Shown here: piece after piece, positions 30,094 through 37,422 of the stretch
How positions within the stretch are numbered: position 1 is the stretch's first letter
Layout: each line of letters begins with the position of its first letter
The notes under the pieces: model-generated
What the model saw: only the letters and a program-made list of their open reading frames with translations
Told to the model about the DNA's origin: nothing
Databases searched by the model: none
Assembly (NCBI RefSeq): GCF_001931485.1
Contig: NZ_MSDV01000002.1
Span: 1 to 40,592, forward strand
Source of the DNA: Burkholderia sp. SRS-W-2-2016
Lineage (GTDB): Bacteria; Pseudomonadota; Gammaproteobacteria; Burkholderiales; Burkholderiaceae
DNA: 40,592 nucleotides
Direction: 5' to 3'
Translations under genes and position numbers: made by a program

Positions 30094-31674
30094 ATGCCAT
30101 CGCCCACCGCCGCCGGCAAAGTCCCGTTCACAGAAAAGACCATCGACGCCATGCGTCGCCTGCCGTTCGGGCAGAAGCCCGTGGGGCTCGACGCGGACGG
30201 CAGGCTCGTCACGGAACCCGTGCCCAACGACGCCCGGGACTACTTCATCCGCGACGCGTCAACGCCAGGCTTTGCCCTGCGCCGGTACCGCACCGGGATT
30301 CAGACGTGGTACTGCGAGCGCAAACTGGCCGGGCGGGTTTGCCGGTTCGTCTGCGGTGACTACCGCACAACCAGCCTGGGACAAGCCCGCAAGAACGCGC
30401 TGACCGCGCTGGCGAAGATGCGCCAGGGCATCGACCCGAACCACGAAGTCGAGGCGAACACGCAGAAAACGATCGAACGGGACAAGGAGCGCCGGCTGAC
30501 GTTCGGACTCATGCTCGAACGTGACGCCGAGAGGCGGTCGGCCGAAAACGCAGCCGAAGGCAAAGGCGACACGAAAAACACAGCGCGGGATCGTCAGAAC
30601 ACGATCAACGTGATCCAGAAACAGCCCATCTGGTCAAAGCCTGTCGCAGACGTGACGACCGATGCGCTGGCCGCGCTCATCGCCGGGGTGCGCAAGAAGC
30701 ACGGCGACTCGACGGCGATCAAAGTCTGGCGATACAGCCGGGCCGCGTTCGGGCGTCTGCCGAGCACCGAAGCCCCGGACGTTCACGTGTTCGACGAGTT
30801 TTTGAAGAGCCACGACACGGCCCTGCCGAAGCCCAAGCGCTCGCAGCGCTACCTCGCGACCAACGACGAGTCGGGCGAAGCCTGGTTGCGGTTCATCGCG
30901 GCCCAGCGCAACGCCGAAACGGCGGTCAAGACCGGCCACCCGTGGACCCGGTCGGTGATGGCAGACGCGATCATCACCACATTGTGCCTGGGGTTCCGCA
31001 AGATGGAAGCATTGGCGCTGCGGGTCGAGGACGTGAACTTCGAAAAACGGTGGATACGCGTCACCGAGGACCGGGCCAAAAACAAGCGCGTGCACTACGC
31101 GCCATTGTGCCCGGGCCTGGAAGCCCTCTTGCGTGAGCGCATCGCGGCCAACGCGGCACCCCGCGGCCGGGACGTGGAACGCGCCAAGCGCGGCGTACCG
31201 ATCCCCGTGAGCGAGTACGTGTTCCCGACCGAACGACGGACGGCCAAGAGCGGGCACATTCAAGGCGTCCAGTCCCTGCTCGACCTCGCCAGCGAGCAGT
31301 CCGGCACTTACGTGTCCCTGCACGACCTGCGGCGCTCGTACGGCGGGGAAATGTACAGCCTCATCGTCGGCGGCGACGCCTCGACCCGGGCCGACACGCG
31401 CTTAGTCAAACAAGCGCTCAACCACGTCGCCGAAGAAGACACCGAAATAACGCTGTCGTACGTCAACATCGACGCTCGGATCAACGCCCTGCGCCCGGCG
31501 GCCGAGGCCCATGAGCGCAAGATTTTCGGGCTTTGCGGCATCCCCGTGCCGGGCGTGGCCCCGGTGCCCGCGAACGACGCCACGGCGCTGCTCGACGCGC
31601 TCAAAGCCCGGGCAGCGGACGATCCGGCGCTGCTCGACCAACTGCGCGTCATCGTCGGCACCCTTCAGGCCTGA
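30094..31674 (+). CDS. Tyrosine recombinase (island integrase)
   Basis: This is a 526-residue site-specific integrase. An arm-type DNA-binding domain lies near the N-terminus (TPGFALRRYRTGIQTWYCER, then SLGQARKNALTALAKMRQGIDP, like the DUF4102 group). A core-binding region follows. The C-terminal catalytic domain carries Arg (LGFRKMEAL), a Lys after RVTEDRAKNK, HDLRRSY, LNH and the nucleophile Tyr in TLSYVNI. All catalytic positions appear intact. An in-frame TTG at 30046 overlaps the repeat cluster, so I prefer the ATG at 30094, though it has no strong ribosome binding site. The gene lies beside htpX with no tRNA nearby, so the attachment site is probably intergenic. It marks the left end of a genomic island. 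Confidence 0.9.
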   Translation: MPSPTAAGKVPFTEKTIDAMRRLPFGQKPVGLDADGRLVTEPVPNDARDYFIRDASTPGFALRRYRTGIQTWYCERKLAGRVCRFVCGDYRTTSLGQARKNALTALAKMRQGIDPNHEVEANTQKTIERDKERRLTFGLMLERDAERRSAENAAEGKGDTKNTARDRQNTINVIQKQPIWSKPVADVTTDALAALIAGVRKKHGDSTAIKVWRYSRAAFGRLPSTEAPDVHVFDEFLKSHDTALPKPKRSQRYLATNDESGEAWLRFIAAQRNAETAVKTGHPWTRSVMADAIITTLCLGFRKMEALALRVEDVNFEKRWIRVTEDRAKNKRVHYAPLCPGLEALLRERIAANAAPRGRDVERAKRGVPIPVSEYVFPTERRTAKSGHIQGVQSLLDLASEQSGTYVSLHDLRRSYGGEMYSLIVGGDASTRADTRLVKQALNHVAEEDTEITLSYVNIDARINALRPAAEAHERKIFGLCGIPVPGVAPVPANDATALLDALKARAADDPALLDQLRVIVGTLQA

Positions 31675-31703
31675 TCAATCCCCTACGGAGCATAGGGGAT
31701 TGA
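31675..31703. repeat. Perfect 11-base inverted repeat at the integrase stop
   Basis: TCAATCCCCTA (31675-31685) and TAGGGGATTGA (31693-31703) pair perfectly around a seven-base loop, beginning at the base after the integrase stop codon. There is no clear T-run. It could be a terminator, a recombinase or excisionase site, or part of the attachment region. Confidence 0.7.
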
Positions 31704-31971
31704 CCTGGTGAAACGGGAGGAAACGACCGGGAACGATCGGAACTCGCCGGTTGTTCCAGGAGCGCCCAAAGCCTCGAAAAAAACGCTTGTACGGCCCCAT
31801 CCCGGGCGCGTACAGTTCATTTCACCGCGACGCCCACCAGCGACGCCGCGGGGCTGGCAGAGCAGCGCCAGCGCGCCGTGAGGCGCACCCACGCGACTCG
31901 GATTTGGGCGAACGCAAGCCCAGCAGCCGGCGGCCTGTGCACGGGCCGGCGGTCGTAACCGTAGCACCTCT
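31704..31971. other. Non-coding stretch with further inverted repeats
   Basis: No gene is supported here. Short open frames exist on both strands but lack domains and ribosome binding sites. Two more dyads are visible: TGTACG (31788-31793) with CGTACA (31809-31814), and a CGGCC/GGCCG pair around 31930-31948 within a duplicated GCCGGCGG. Together with the flanking hairpins this makes the whole interval between integrase and first cargo gene unusually rich in dyads. Confidence 0.55.
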
Positions 31972-32037
31972 AGTTGGTCGAGAGGCAAAAGCACCACCTT
32001 AAACCGTGGTGTCCCTTTGCCTTTCACGCGACCAACT
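31972..32037 (+). promoter_or_regulatory. Three-tier hairpin leader upstream of a cargo gene
   Basis: Three nested perfect stems stack in one 66-base structure: AGTTGGTCG (31972-31980) with CGACCAACT (32029-32037), AGGCAAA (31983-31989) with TTTGCCT (32016-32022), and CACCAC (31992-31997) with GTGGTG (32006-32011), closed by an eight-base loop. It ends five bases before the AGGAG ribosome binding site (32041-32045) of the gene at 32052. A structured leader RNA, or a protein-binding cruciform, is likely. I cannot match it to a known family. Confidence 0.6.
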
Positions 32038-32051
32038 CTCAGGAGAGTGCT

Positions 32052-32705
32052 ATGAAATACCGTAACCCCCACGACGCTTCCAACGAAAAAACCCGCAAGG
32101 CGTTGCTGGCCGAGTGTTTTCCGTTCCCCATCGTCTACTCGCTGATCACCTGCCTGCCGGTCGAGGCCATCTTTTGGATCGCCCTGCCGTTTCCGTTGCG
32201 CATGGCGGTCGTTCAAGCCCTCATGAAGTTCGACGAAAGCCTGCCCGTGGCCCGCGAGGGCACGATCGCGTACGGCCTGCTGACGCTCGCAACGCCGGAC
32301 CTTGACGAGGCCGAACGCCGCGCCATGTACCTGCACCGCTCCAAGCGTTGCGCCAAGAACCGCCACGACCTCGTGGCTACGCTGGCTCGGGCCGAGCACC
32401 GGGCGCAGGACACCATCGACCTCGCCGTCGCCGCATGGGCGGCGGAGGGCCAGCCCTTGACCGATGAAACCCCGGTGCTCACCGGCTTTCAGTTCATGCT
32501 GTTGGCGGTTGACCTGAAAGGGCGTGGCGATTTCGACGTGTTCCCGATGTTGAGCGCGATCCTGAACATCGCAGGCTTGCCCGACGACAGCATTCAAAGC
32601 GAGACGATCGACGCCAAGGCCGTGGCCTATGGCGATCAGATCGGGTTCGACTGCCGCGTTGACACCCCGTCCTATGCCGCGTCGGCCGGCACCAACTTGC
32701 ACTGA
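32052..32705 (+). CDS. Uncharacterised island protein, 217 residues
   Basis: I do not recognise this protein. It starts at an ATG with AGGAGAG upstream. A hydrophobic patch at about 26-60 (PFPIVYSLITCLPVEAIF, WIALPFPLRMAVVQ) could be a buried core or a membrane-associated hairpin. The middle is charged and helical in character (DEAERRAMYLHRSKRCAKNRHD). There is no signal peptide and no known motif. It is the first of five small same-strand genes between the integrase and the restriction operon, and it is preceded by the three-tier hairpin, which suggests control in the leader. Confidence 0.65.
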   Translation: MKYRNPHDASNEKTRKALLAECFPFPIVYSLITCLPVEAIFWIALPFPLRMAVVQALMKFDESLPVAREGTIAYGLLTLATPDLDEAERRAMYLHRSKRCAKNRHDLVATLARAEHRAQDTIDLAVAAWAAEGQPLTDETPVLTGFQFMLLAVDLKGRGDFDVFPMLSAILNIAGLPDDSIQSETIDAKAVAYGDQIGFDCRVDTPSYAASAGTNLH

Positions 32706-32763
32706 TACGTTTGTTTGTATGTTTGTTTGATACCACCTATCACATCATTTAGGAATACTACAT

Positions 32764-33135
32764 ATGAGCATCAACCACGCAACGAACGAAGCCCTCAACG
32801 CACTGGTCGCATTGGGCCGTGATGCCGCGCAGCGCGCGATCGCCGCCGAGCGTGCGTACAGCGAAGCGCAGGACGAATGGATCGCCGACTGGATCGATGA
32901 GAACGCCGACGACCCGGACGATGACGACGAGCGCGACAGCCTCCATGAACACGCGCAGGAAACCGACGCGTACGAGGCGTTTTGCGACCGGGCGCGCATC
33001 GACATCGCCGCCGAGCACGGCATCGAGGCCGAGGTGCTGGACCACGCCATCGCGCTGATGAACGACGGCGACGACGCGCTGGCTTTGCTCGACCAACGCC
33101 GCGCCGAACTGTGCGCCGCCCACCACCTCGCCTAA
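32764..33135 (+). CDS. Small acidic uncharacterised island protein, 123 residues
   Basis: I do not recognise this protein. It is strongly acidic, with a run of Asp/Glu around residues 38-60 (WIDENADDPDDDDERDSLHE), and predicted mostly helical. An AGGA sequence lies upstream of the ATG at 32764. It follows the 217-residue gene after a 58-base AT-rich spacer containing a repeated GTTTGTTTG. Highly acidic small proteins on mobile elements are sometimes DNA mimics that block restriction enzymes, but nothing here proves that role. Confidence 0.6.
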   Translation: MSINHATNEALNALVALGRDAAQRAIAAERAYSEAQDEWIADWIDENADDPDDDDERDSLHEHAQETDAYEAFCDRARIDIAAEHGIEAEVLDHAIALMNDGDDALALLDQRRAELCAAHHLA

Positions 33136-33148
33136 TCAGGAGCCTGCC

Positions 33149-33463
33149 ATGACCAAAAACACCGCCCGCACCGCGTTCGCGTGGCTGCCTGCAGAGGCGC
33201 GCGCCGCGCTCGTGGCCGAGGTCGAACGGACCTTCGACGAGGCCAAGGCCACCATCGCAGCGTTCATCAATCAAGCCGACTGCGACGACGGCGACGAGAC
33301 CGACCGCGATTTTATGAACCGTTACGGCTATCCGCGCTCTTGGGACGACGAGGTACCGCAGCCGCGGCAGCGCCCAACGCCGGCCGGCGCGATCGAGGCG
33401 ATGCTGCGCAGCACAGCGTGCTCGTCGGACGAACTGCTTTTCGAGGGCTTGACCGATGACTGA
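33149..33463 (+). CDS. Uncharacterised island protein, 104 residues
   Basis: I do not recognise this protein. The ribosome binding site AGGAG sits directly upstream of the ATG, and the gene begins 13 bases after the previous stop. The N-terminal half looks helical (LPAEARAALVAEVERTFDEAKATIAAFI). An acidic loop (DCDDGDETDRDF) follows, then a Pro/Arg-rich segment and an acidic end. Its last eight bases overlap the next gene, which suggests translational coupling. Confidence 0.55.
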   Translation: MTKNTARTAFAWLPAEARAALVAEVERTFDEAKATIAAFINQADCDDGDETDRDFMNRYGYPRSWDDEVPQPRQRPTPAGAIEAMLRSTACSSDELLFEGLTDD

Positions 33464-33638
33464 TTTCCAACGCTGGCTGATCGAAGTTTGGGACGGCCCG
33501 GTGACGCACGAGGCCGTCAACTGGAACGGTCCGCAGATGTATCGGACGTACCTGGAGGTCTGCCGTGATGAAACGCAGGCCATGACCGGCACCGAGTTCT
33601 ACCACCGCCTCTGGTCGCTGGCCGGGGGCGGTGCTTGA
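33456..33638 (+). CDS. Small uncharacterised island protein, 60 residues
   Basis: This is a 60-residue frame (MTDFQRWLIEVWDGPVTHEA start) that overlaps the end of the preceding gene by eight bases in another frame, a coupling arrangement. It is rich in Trp and Tyr, which is unusual for a chance frame in GC-rich DNA and supports a real small protein. No family is recognised. Confidence 0.45.
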   Translation: MTDFQRWLIEVWDGPVTHEAVNWNGPQMYRTYLEVCRDETQAMTGTEFYHRLWSLAGGGA

Positions 33639-33792
33639 CGCCGTAACCGTCAAGCACGAAAAAGAAGTGCAGCACTAGCGCCACGGCGCTCACACGCGAC
33701 CCGCCGGGAGGCAAGCCCGACACACCGCCCGTTCGTCGGGGCCGTTCGTCCAAACCTGGGCGAACGTCTCAACCCAGCGAACGGAGAGCAGC

Positions 33793-34029
33793 ATGACGAC
33801 GAAGCATTACAGCAACGACAAAGACGTGAACGCGGCGGTTGCCAACCTCGTGAGAGGCGGCTGGACCGTCCAGGCTAAAGGTCGCAGCAAGCACCCAAAA
33901 CTCATAGCCCCCAACGGGTACAGGATGGCTTTTCCGTTGACACCGAGCGACTGGCGAGCGCTGCGCAACCTGCGCCGGGACGCCGACCGGCTGGCAGCCC
34001 TGCCGGCGGTTGCGGCTAAACGCCTCTGA
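33793..34029 (+). CDS. Small HicA-like protein, solitary
   Basis: This is a 78-residue basic protein. The pattern GGWTVQAKGRSKHPKLIAPN followed by a strand ending in PLTPSDWRALRNLRRD resembles the HicA mRNA-interferase fold: a glycine-Trp turn, a histidine before a beta strand, then a helix at a Pro-Ser-Asp turn. His33 would correspond to the HicA catalytic histidine. CGGAGAG lies upstream. No HicB-type antitoxin gene is next to it, so it may be a phage-type relative with another role. The family call is by eye only. Confidence 0.55.
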   Translation: MTTKHYSNDKDVNAAVANLVRGGWTVQAKGRSKHPKLIAPNGYRMAFPLTPSDWRALRNLRRDADRLAALPAVAAKRL

Positions 34030-34067
34030 CACTGAACACAATCAAGGGTGTCGCAGATAGCAGAAGA

Positions 34068-34086
34068 GCGCCCGTTCAGCGGGCGC
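34068..34086. terminator. Hairpin between the cargo genes and the defence operon
   Basis: GCGCCCG (34068-34074) pairs with CGGGCGC (34080-34086) around a five-base loop, between two convergent transcription units. T-richness is modest on both strands (GTCTTT on plus, CTCTTCT on minus), so termination strength is uncertain. Confidence 0.5.
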
Positions 34087-34094
34087 CCCCGTCT

Positions 34095-35321
34095 TTACCG
34101 GCTCACCAGCTTGCCGGACTCCCGATCATAGACCTTGTTCAAAATCGTGCCGTCCAGGATGCTTTGCACCGCTTCGTCGATGATGGGTAAGGGCACCAAA
34201 AACCATTCACGAGGTTTGACCGGCTTTCCAAAGCGGTCGAGGATTTCCAGGTCTAGTTGGGCGCTCCCAAAAATCCTGTGGATCAGATATTCAACCTTGG
34301 ACCGGTCGACGCCGGACAGTTTGTAGGTGGTAACGACTTCCACCTTACCGAGCAGGTAGGTCGCATCGTTCTCGGCATCCGCGATTCTCGTCTCGACCTT
34401 GCCGCCCGTCACGCCAATCTTGTGAATGACCTGGCGGTACGGGGCGATACGCGGATCGTTGGAAAGCGAGCGCAGCACGTAAATGGTGCCACTTTGCACG
34501 TCGTCGTGGTCCCACTCGCCGCTGAACAGCGGTCCCATGTCTTTCTTCCGAAGACGGCGCGGCGTGTCGTCGCGGTAGAGCGCTTTTTGGAACGAACGCT
34601 GCAACAGATCGCTTTCGGTCTCGTTGTCGTAGATGACACGAAGCCGCGCGTCCGGCCGGTCGGTGACGGACGTTTTGATTTCGTCCCCCATGTCGGCGAT
34701 GTAGGCGATCTGCCCGTTCAGGATGTAGAAGTCGCCTTGCTGGATGCTTTCCAACTTGATTTCAGCATCCTGTGCAAACGGCAGCGCTTCCCACGTGCCT
34801 TCTCTCAGCCCGACCTTGGCTTCGTCGAACAGGTGCTTGAACTGGTCGAAATCGATGCACGGCGTGCGATCAGCGATCTGTTCGGCTGCGGCCTTTTCCG
34901 CGGCCGATCGGACATGTCGAAGCACCGTGATGTCGTCGTCGCTCTTTGCTTCAACCCCAAGTTCTGCAAGCAGGTCGTCGTCTCCAAGTTGATCGAGATC
35001 GACGGGGGCCGGGGCTGGAGACGACGCAAGCAGGCCTTGGGTGTCAATGGTCGCAAGCAGCGTCAGAGCGGCCGTGTTGCGGCGCAGTTGGTCCAGGCGA
35101 ACCGCATACAGGCGCTCGAAGATGTCGAGGTCTTCGCCGTGACGAGGCGCGTGACCGTGCTGCTCGACGAAGCGCTGGATTTCCTCGAACCCGGCGATGA
35201 TGCGCTCTTCCTGGGCCGTACGACCACCTGTTACTTCGACCTCAACCGAGATGCCCAACTGCTCAAGCAGGTCGTCGTCGGACACATCGTCCTCTACCGG
35301 GCTTTTTTTACGCGTTGCCAT
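34095..35321 (-). CDS. GIY-YIG nuclease of a three-gene restriction/defence operon
   Basis: This is a 408-residue protein whose C-terminal part is a GIY-YIG endonuclease of the T5orf172/MUG113-like kind. GTIYVLRS (278-285) supplies the GIY strand and HKIGVT (300-305) the YIG strand. Arg312 follows in TRIADA, then the helix VEYLIHRIF (343-351) and a late REWF (371-374) with a candidate metal-binding Glu372. The N-terminal 275 residues hold a duplicated motif DDDLLxxLG (15-24 and 114-123) and a segment at 51-78 that resembles the helicase C-terminus. The ATG at 35321 overlaps the end of the helicase gene by 14 bases. It is the likely DNA-cutting subunit; the specificity must come from its partners. 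Confidence 0.82.
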   Translation of the reverse strand: MATRKKSPVEDDVSDDDLLEQLGISVEVEVTGGRTAQEERIIAGFEEIQRFVEQHGHAPRHGEDLDIFERLYAVRLDQLRRNTAALTLLATIDTQGLLASSPAPAPVDLDQLGDDDLLAELGVEAKSDDDITVLRHVRSAAEKAAAEQIADRTPCIDFDQFKHLFDEAKVGLREGTWEALPFAQDAEIKLESIQQGDFYILNGQIAYIADMGDEIKTSVTDRPDARLRVIYDNETESDLLQRSFQKALYRDDTPRRLRKKDMGPLFSGEWDHDDVQSGTIYVLRSLSNDPRIAPYRQVIHKIGVTGGKVETRIADAENDATYLLGKVEVVTTYKLSGVDRSKVEYLIHRIFGSAQLDLEILDRFGKPVKPREWFLVPLPIIDEAVQSILDGTILNKVYDRESGKLVSR

Positions 35322-37422
35322 TGCCTTCCTTCCTCTTCTCGGCAGCCTTGAAGCGGGCAAGAACCGCAATGCCCTCTGCCATGCGCTTCTCCCACGGATC
35401 GGCGGCGTTGATGTCCGGCAGGCGACCACGCTCATGCTTGAACGCGAGCGCCCGTTTCGCCAGGTCGCGCGCCTCTTCGATCGGGATGTTGATCTTGCGC
35501 GCCGCGATTACGGCTTGCACCTGCTTCAAGGTTTTCTCGTCCATCGCCTTCGCAAGAATCGCGTAGGCGGTATCGAACGGATTGATCCGGTCGATCAGGT
35601 CGATGTCCAGTTCCTTGACGCTCATCGCAAACTGCTTCACCCCTTCAATGAGGGCAAGGTTTGCTTTCGGCGTGCCGTCGTCGTCCGCACCGGTTGCTTC
35701 ATCGGCGGCAAGCATTTCGACCTGCTTGGCCTTTTGCGTGAAGGCCAGTGCAGCGACCGCGTACTGGCGCACGGCCTCCTGATCGTCCTCTTCCAGGTGT
35801 GGGTACTTCTCGCGCACGATCTTTCCCATTTGAAGGATCGTCAGTTCCTCGGGAATCGTGTTGTCGTGGTCAAACAAACCGCGTTCGAGCGTCTTGCTGT
35901 TCTGCACGAACGAGGCGAGCACTTCGTTGATGTCCTCGCGGCAGATGCGCGCAGCTTCCTCGGACTTCGCATCGACCAGACCTTTGACCTCGACGTGCAC
36001 ACGTCCGTCATCGTGGTTCACGCCGATGTTGAGTTGGCCGTCCTTGTAGCCGTCGGGGCCGTAGTCGAAACCTGGTTGCTCGCCAGCATTCTTGGGGGTG
36101 AACTCGAAGCGTGGGGCCAAGACCTGCTCCATGAGTAAGCTTGCGGCGATCGCCTTCAACGTATCGTTGATCGCGTCGGCCACCATATCCTCGGACGCGT
36201 CCGGTTCAGCGATGAGGTTCGTGAAGCGTGCGCATTCCTTGCCCGGTGCGTCGCGGGTGGCACGACCGATGATTTGAACGATTTCGGTCAGGCTGTTGCG
36301 GTAGCCGATGGTCAGCGCATGCTCGCACCAAATCCAGTCGAAGCCTTCCTTCGCCATGCCGAGCGCGATGATGATGTCCACGTGATCTCGGTTGTTTTTC
36401 TGCTTCGGGTCTTTTAACGCGGACAGAACAGCAGAGCGGCCGTCGCCGTCGTCCACCAGATCGGCGACCTTGATCACACGGCCCTCGGGCAACTGGACCA
36501 GATGAAAGCCAGTTTCGGGATCGGTGCCTCTCCAGGTGCCAAGACTGTCCATGATCTCCTCGACCTCTCTGTGCTTCCTTTTGAGGCTCTCGCGTGAGTT
36601 GACGTTCGGGATGTGCACAATCGTTTTCAACGACGGATCGAGCACACCCGTGATCGAGTCCAGGTACGGGCCGGTGTAAAAGTAATAGCCGATGTCGAGC
36701 GACTTCAGGTACTCATAGCCGTTCAACTGCTCGTAATAGGTGAACGTCACCGTCTCGAAGCGCGCTTCGTCGTCAGGTGCGAGCACGGCTTCAGCGTCGC
36801 CGCGGAAATACGATCCGGTCATGGCGACCATGTGTAACTTGTTCCGCTGAATCAACTCGGTCAACTGCCGCCCCAGGATGTTGTCCTGGTCGCTGCTGAC
36901 GTGGTGGAACTCGTCCACCGCGATCAACCGATCGTCGAACGCGGCCGGCCCAAGTTCCTGATAGGCAAACCGGAACGTGGCGTGCGTGCAAACAAGCACC
37001 TTGTCGTCGGTGGTAAGGAACTCGCCGACGGCTTTGACCTTGGACGGAGCCACCCTGACGTCGTCAGCGCCGGGCGCGTTGCACAAGTTCCATTGCGGCT
37101 TCACAACCCAATCGGCGAAGAAGCCGTACTTGGACAGCGGCTCGTTGACAAAACTGCCCCCGATCGAGCGCTCGGGCACCACGATCAACGCCTGCTTGAT
37201 ACCCTGGTTCGCCAGTTTGTCGAGCGCGATGAACATCAACGCGCGCGACTTTCCCGAGGCCGGCGGCGACTTGATCAACAGGTATTGCTCGCCCCGTTTG
37301 GCGTAGGCACGTTCCTGCATGGGACGCATACCCAGCGCGTTCGACTTGCTGGACGCCCCTGTCCGATGCGTCTTGATGGTAACAGTTGGAATCGAATACC
37401 GTTTGGTCTCTTCGTTGCTCAT
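35308..37422 (-). CDS. Superfamily 2 (DEAD/DEAH-type) helicase of the defence operon
   Basis: This is a 704-residue helicase/translocase. Walker A is PPASGKS (53-59) and the DExH box is DEFH (170-173), followed by motif III MTGS (201-204). Motif V/VI in the second RecA domain is FDWIWCEHALTIGYR and QIIGRATR (383-390). No nuclease domain is visible, unlike type I HsdR or type III Res. The last 45 residues (GRLPDINAADPWEKRMAEG) form a helical element echoed in the neighbouring nuclease. The ATG overlaps the methyltransferase stop by four bases (37419-37422), and the gene end overlaps the nuclease start, so the three proteins are made together, probably as a complex. Confidence 0.88.
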   Translation of the reverse strand: MSNEETKRYSIPTVTIKTHRTGASSKSNALGMRPMQERAYAKRGEQYLLIKSPPASGKSRALMFIALDKLANQGIKQALIVVPERSIGGSFVNEPLSKYGFFADWVVKPQWNLCNAPGADDVRVAPSKVKAVGEFLTTDDKVLVCTHATFRFAYQELGPAAFDDRLIAVDEFHHVSSDQDNILGRQLTELIQRNKLHMVAMTGSYFRGDAEAVLAPDDEARFETVTFTYYEQLNGYEYLKSLDIGYYFYTGPYLDSITGVLDPSLKTIVHIPNVNSRESLKRKHREVEEIMDSLGTWRGTDPETGFHLVQLPEGRVIKVADLVDDGDGRSAVLSALKDPKQKNNRDHVDIIIALGMAKEGFDWIWCEHALTIGYRNSLTEIVQIIGRATRDAPGKECARFTNLIAEPDASEDMVADAINDTLKAIAASLLMEQVLAPRFEFTPKNAGEQPGFDYGPDGYKDGQLNIGVNHDDGRVHVEVKGLVDAKSEEAARICREDINEVLASFVQNSKTLERGLFDHDNTIPEELTILQMGKIVREKYPHLEEDDQEAVRQYAVAALAFTQKAKQVEMLAADEATGADDDGTPKANLALIEGVKQFAMSVKELDIDLIDRINPFDTAYAILAKAMDEKTLKQVQAVIAARKINIPIEEARDLAKRALAFKHERGRLPDINAADPWEKRMAEGIAVLARFKAAEKRKEGNGNA

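Noticed and set aside
34257..35351. A 364-codon plus-strand frame opposite the GIY-YIG gene
   Set aside because: The minus-strand protein has nuclease motifs and operon overlap, and the plus-strand product shows no domain.
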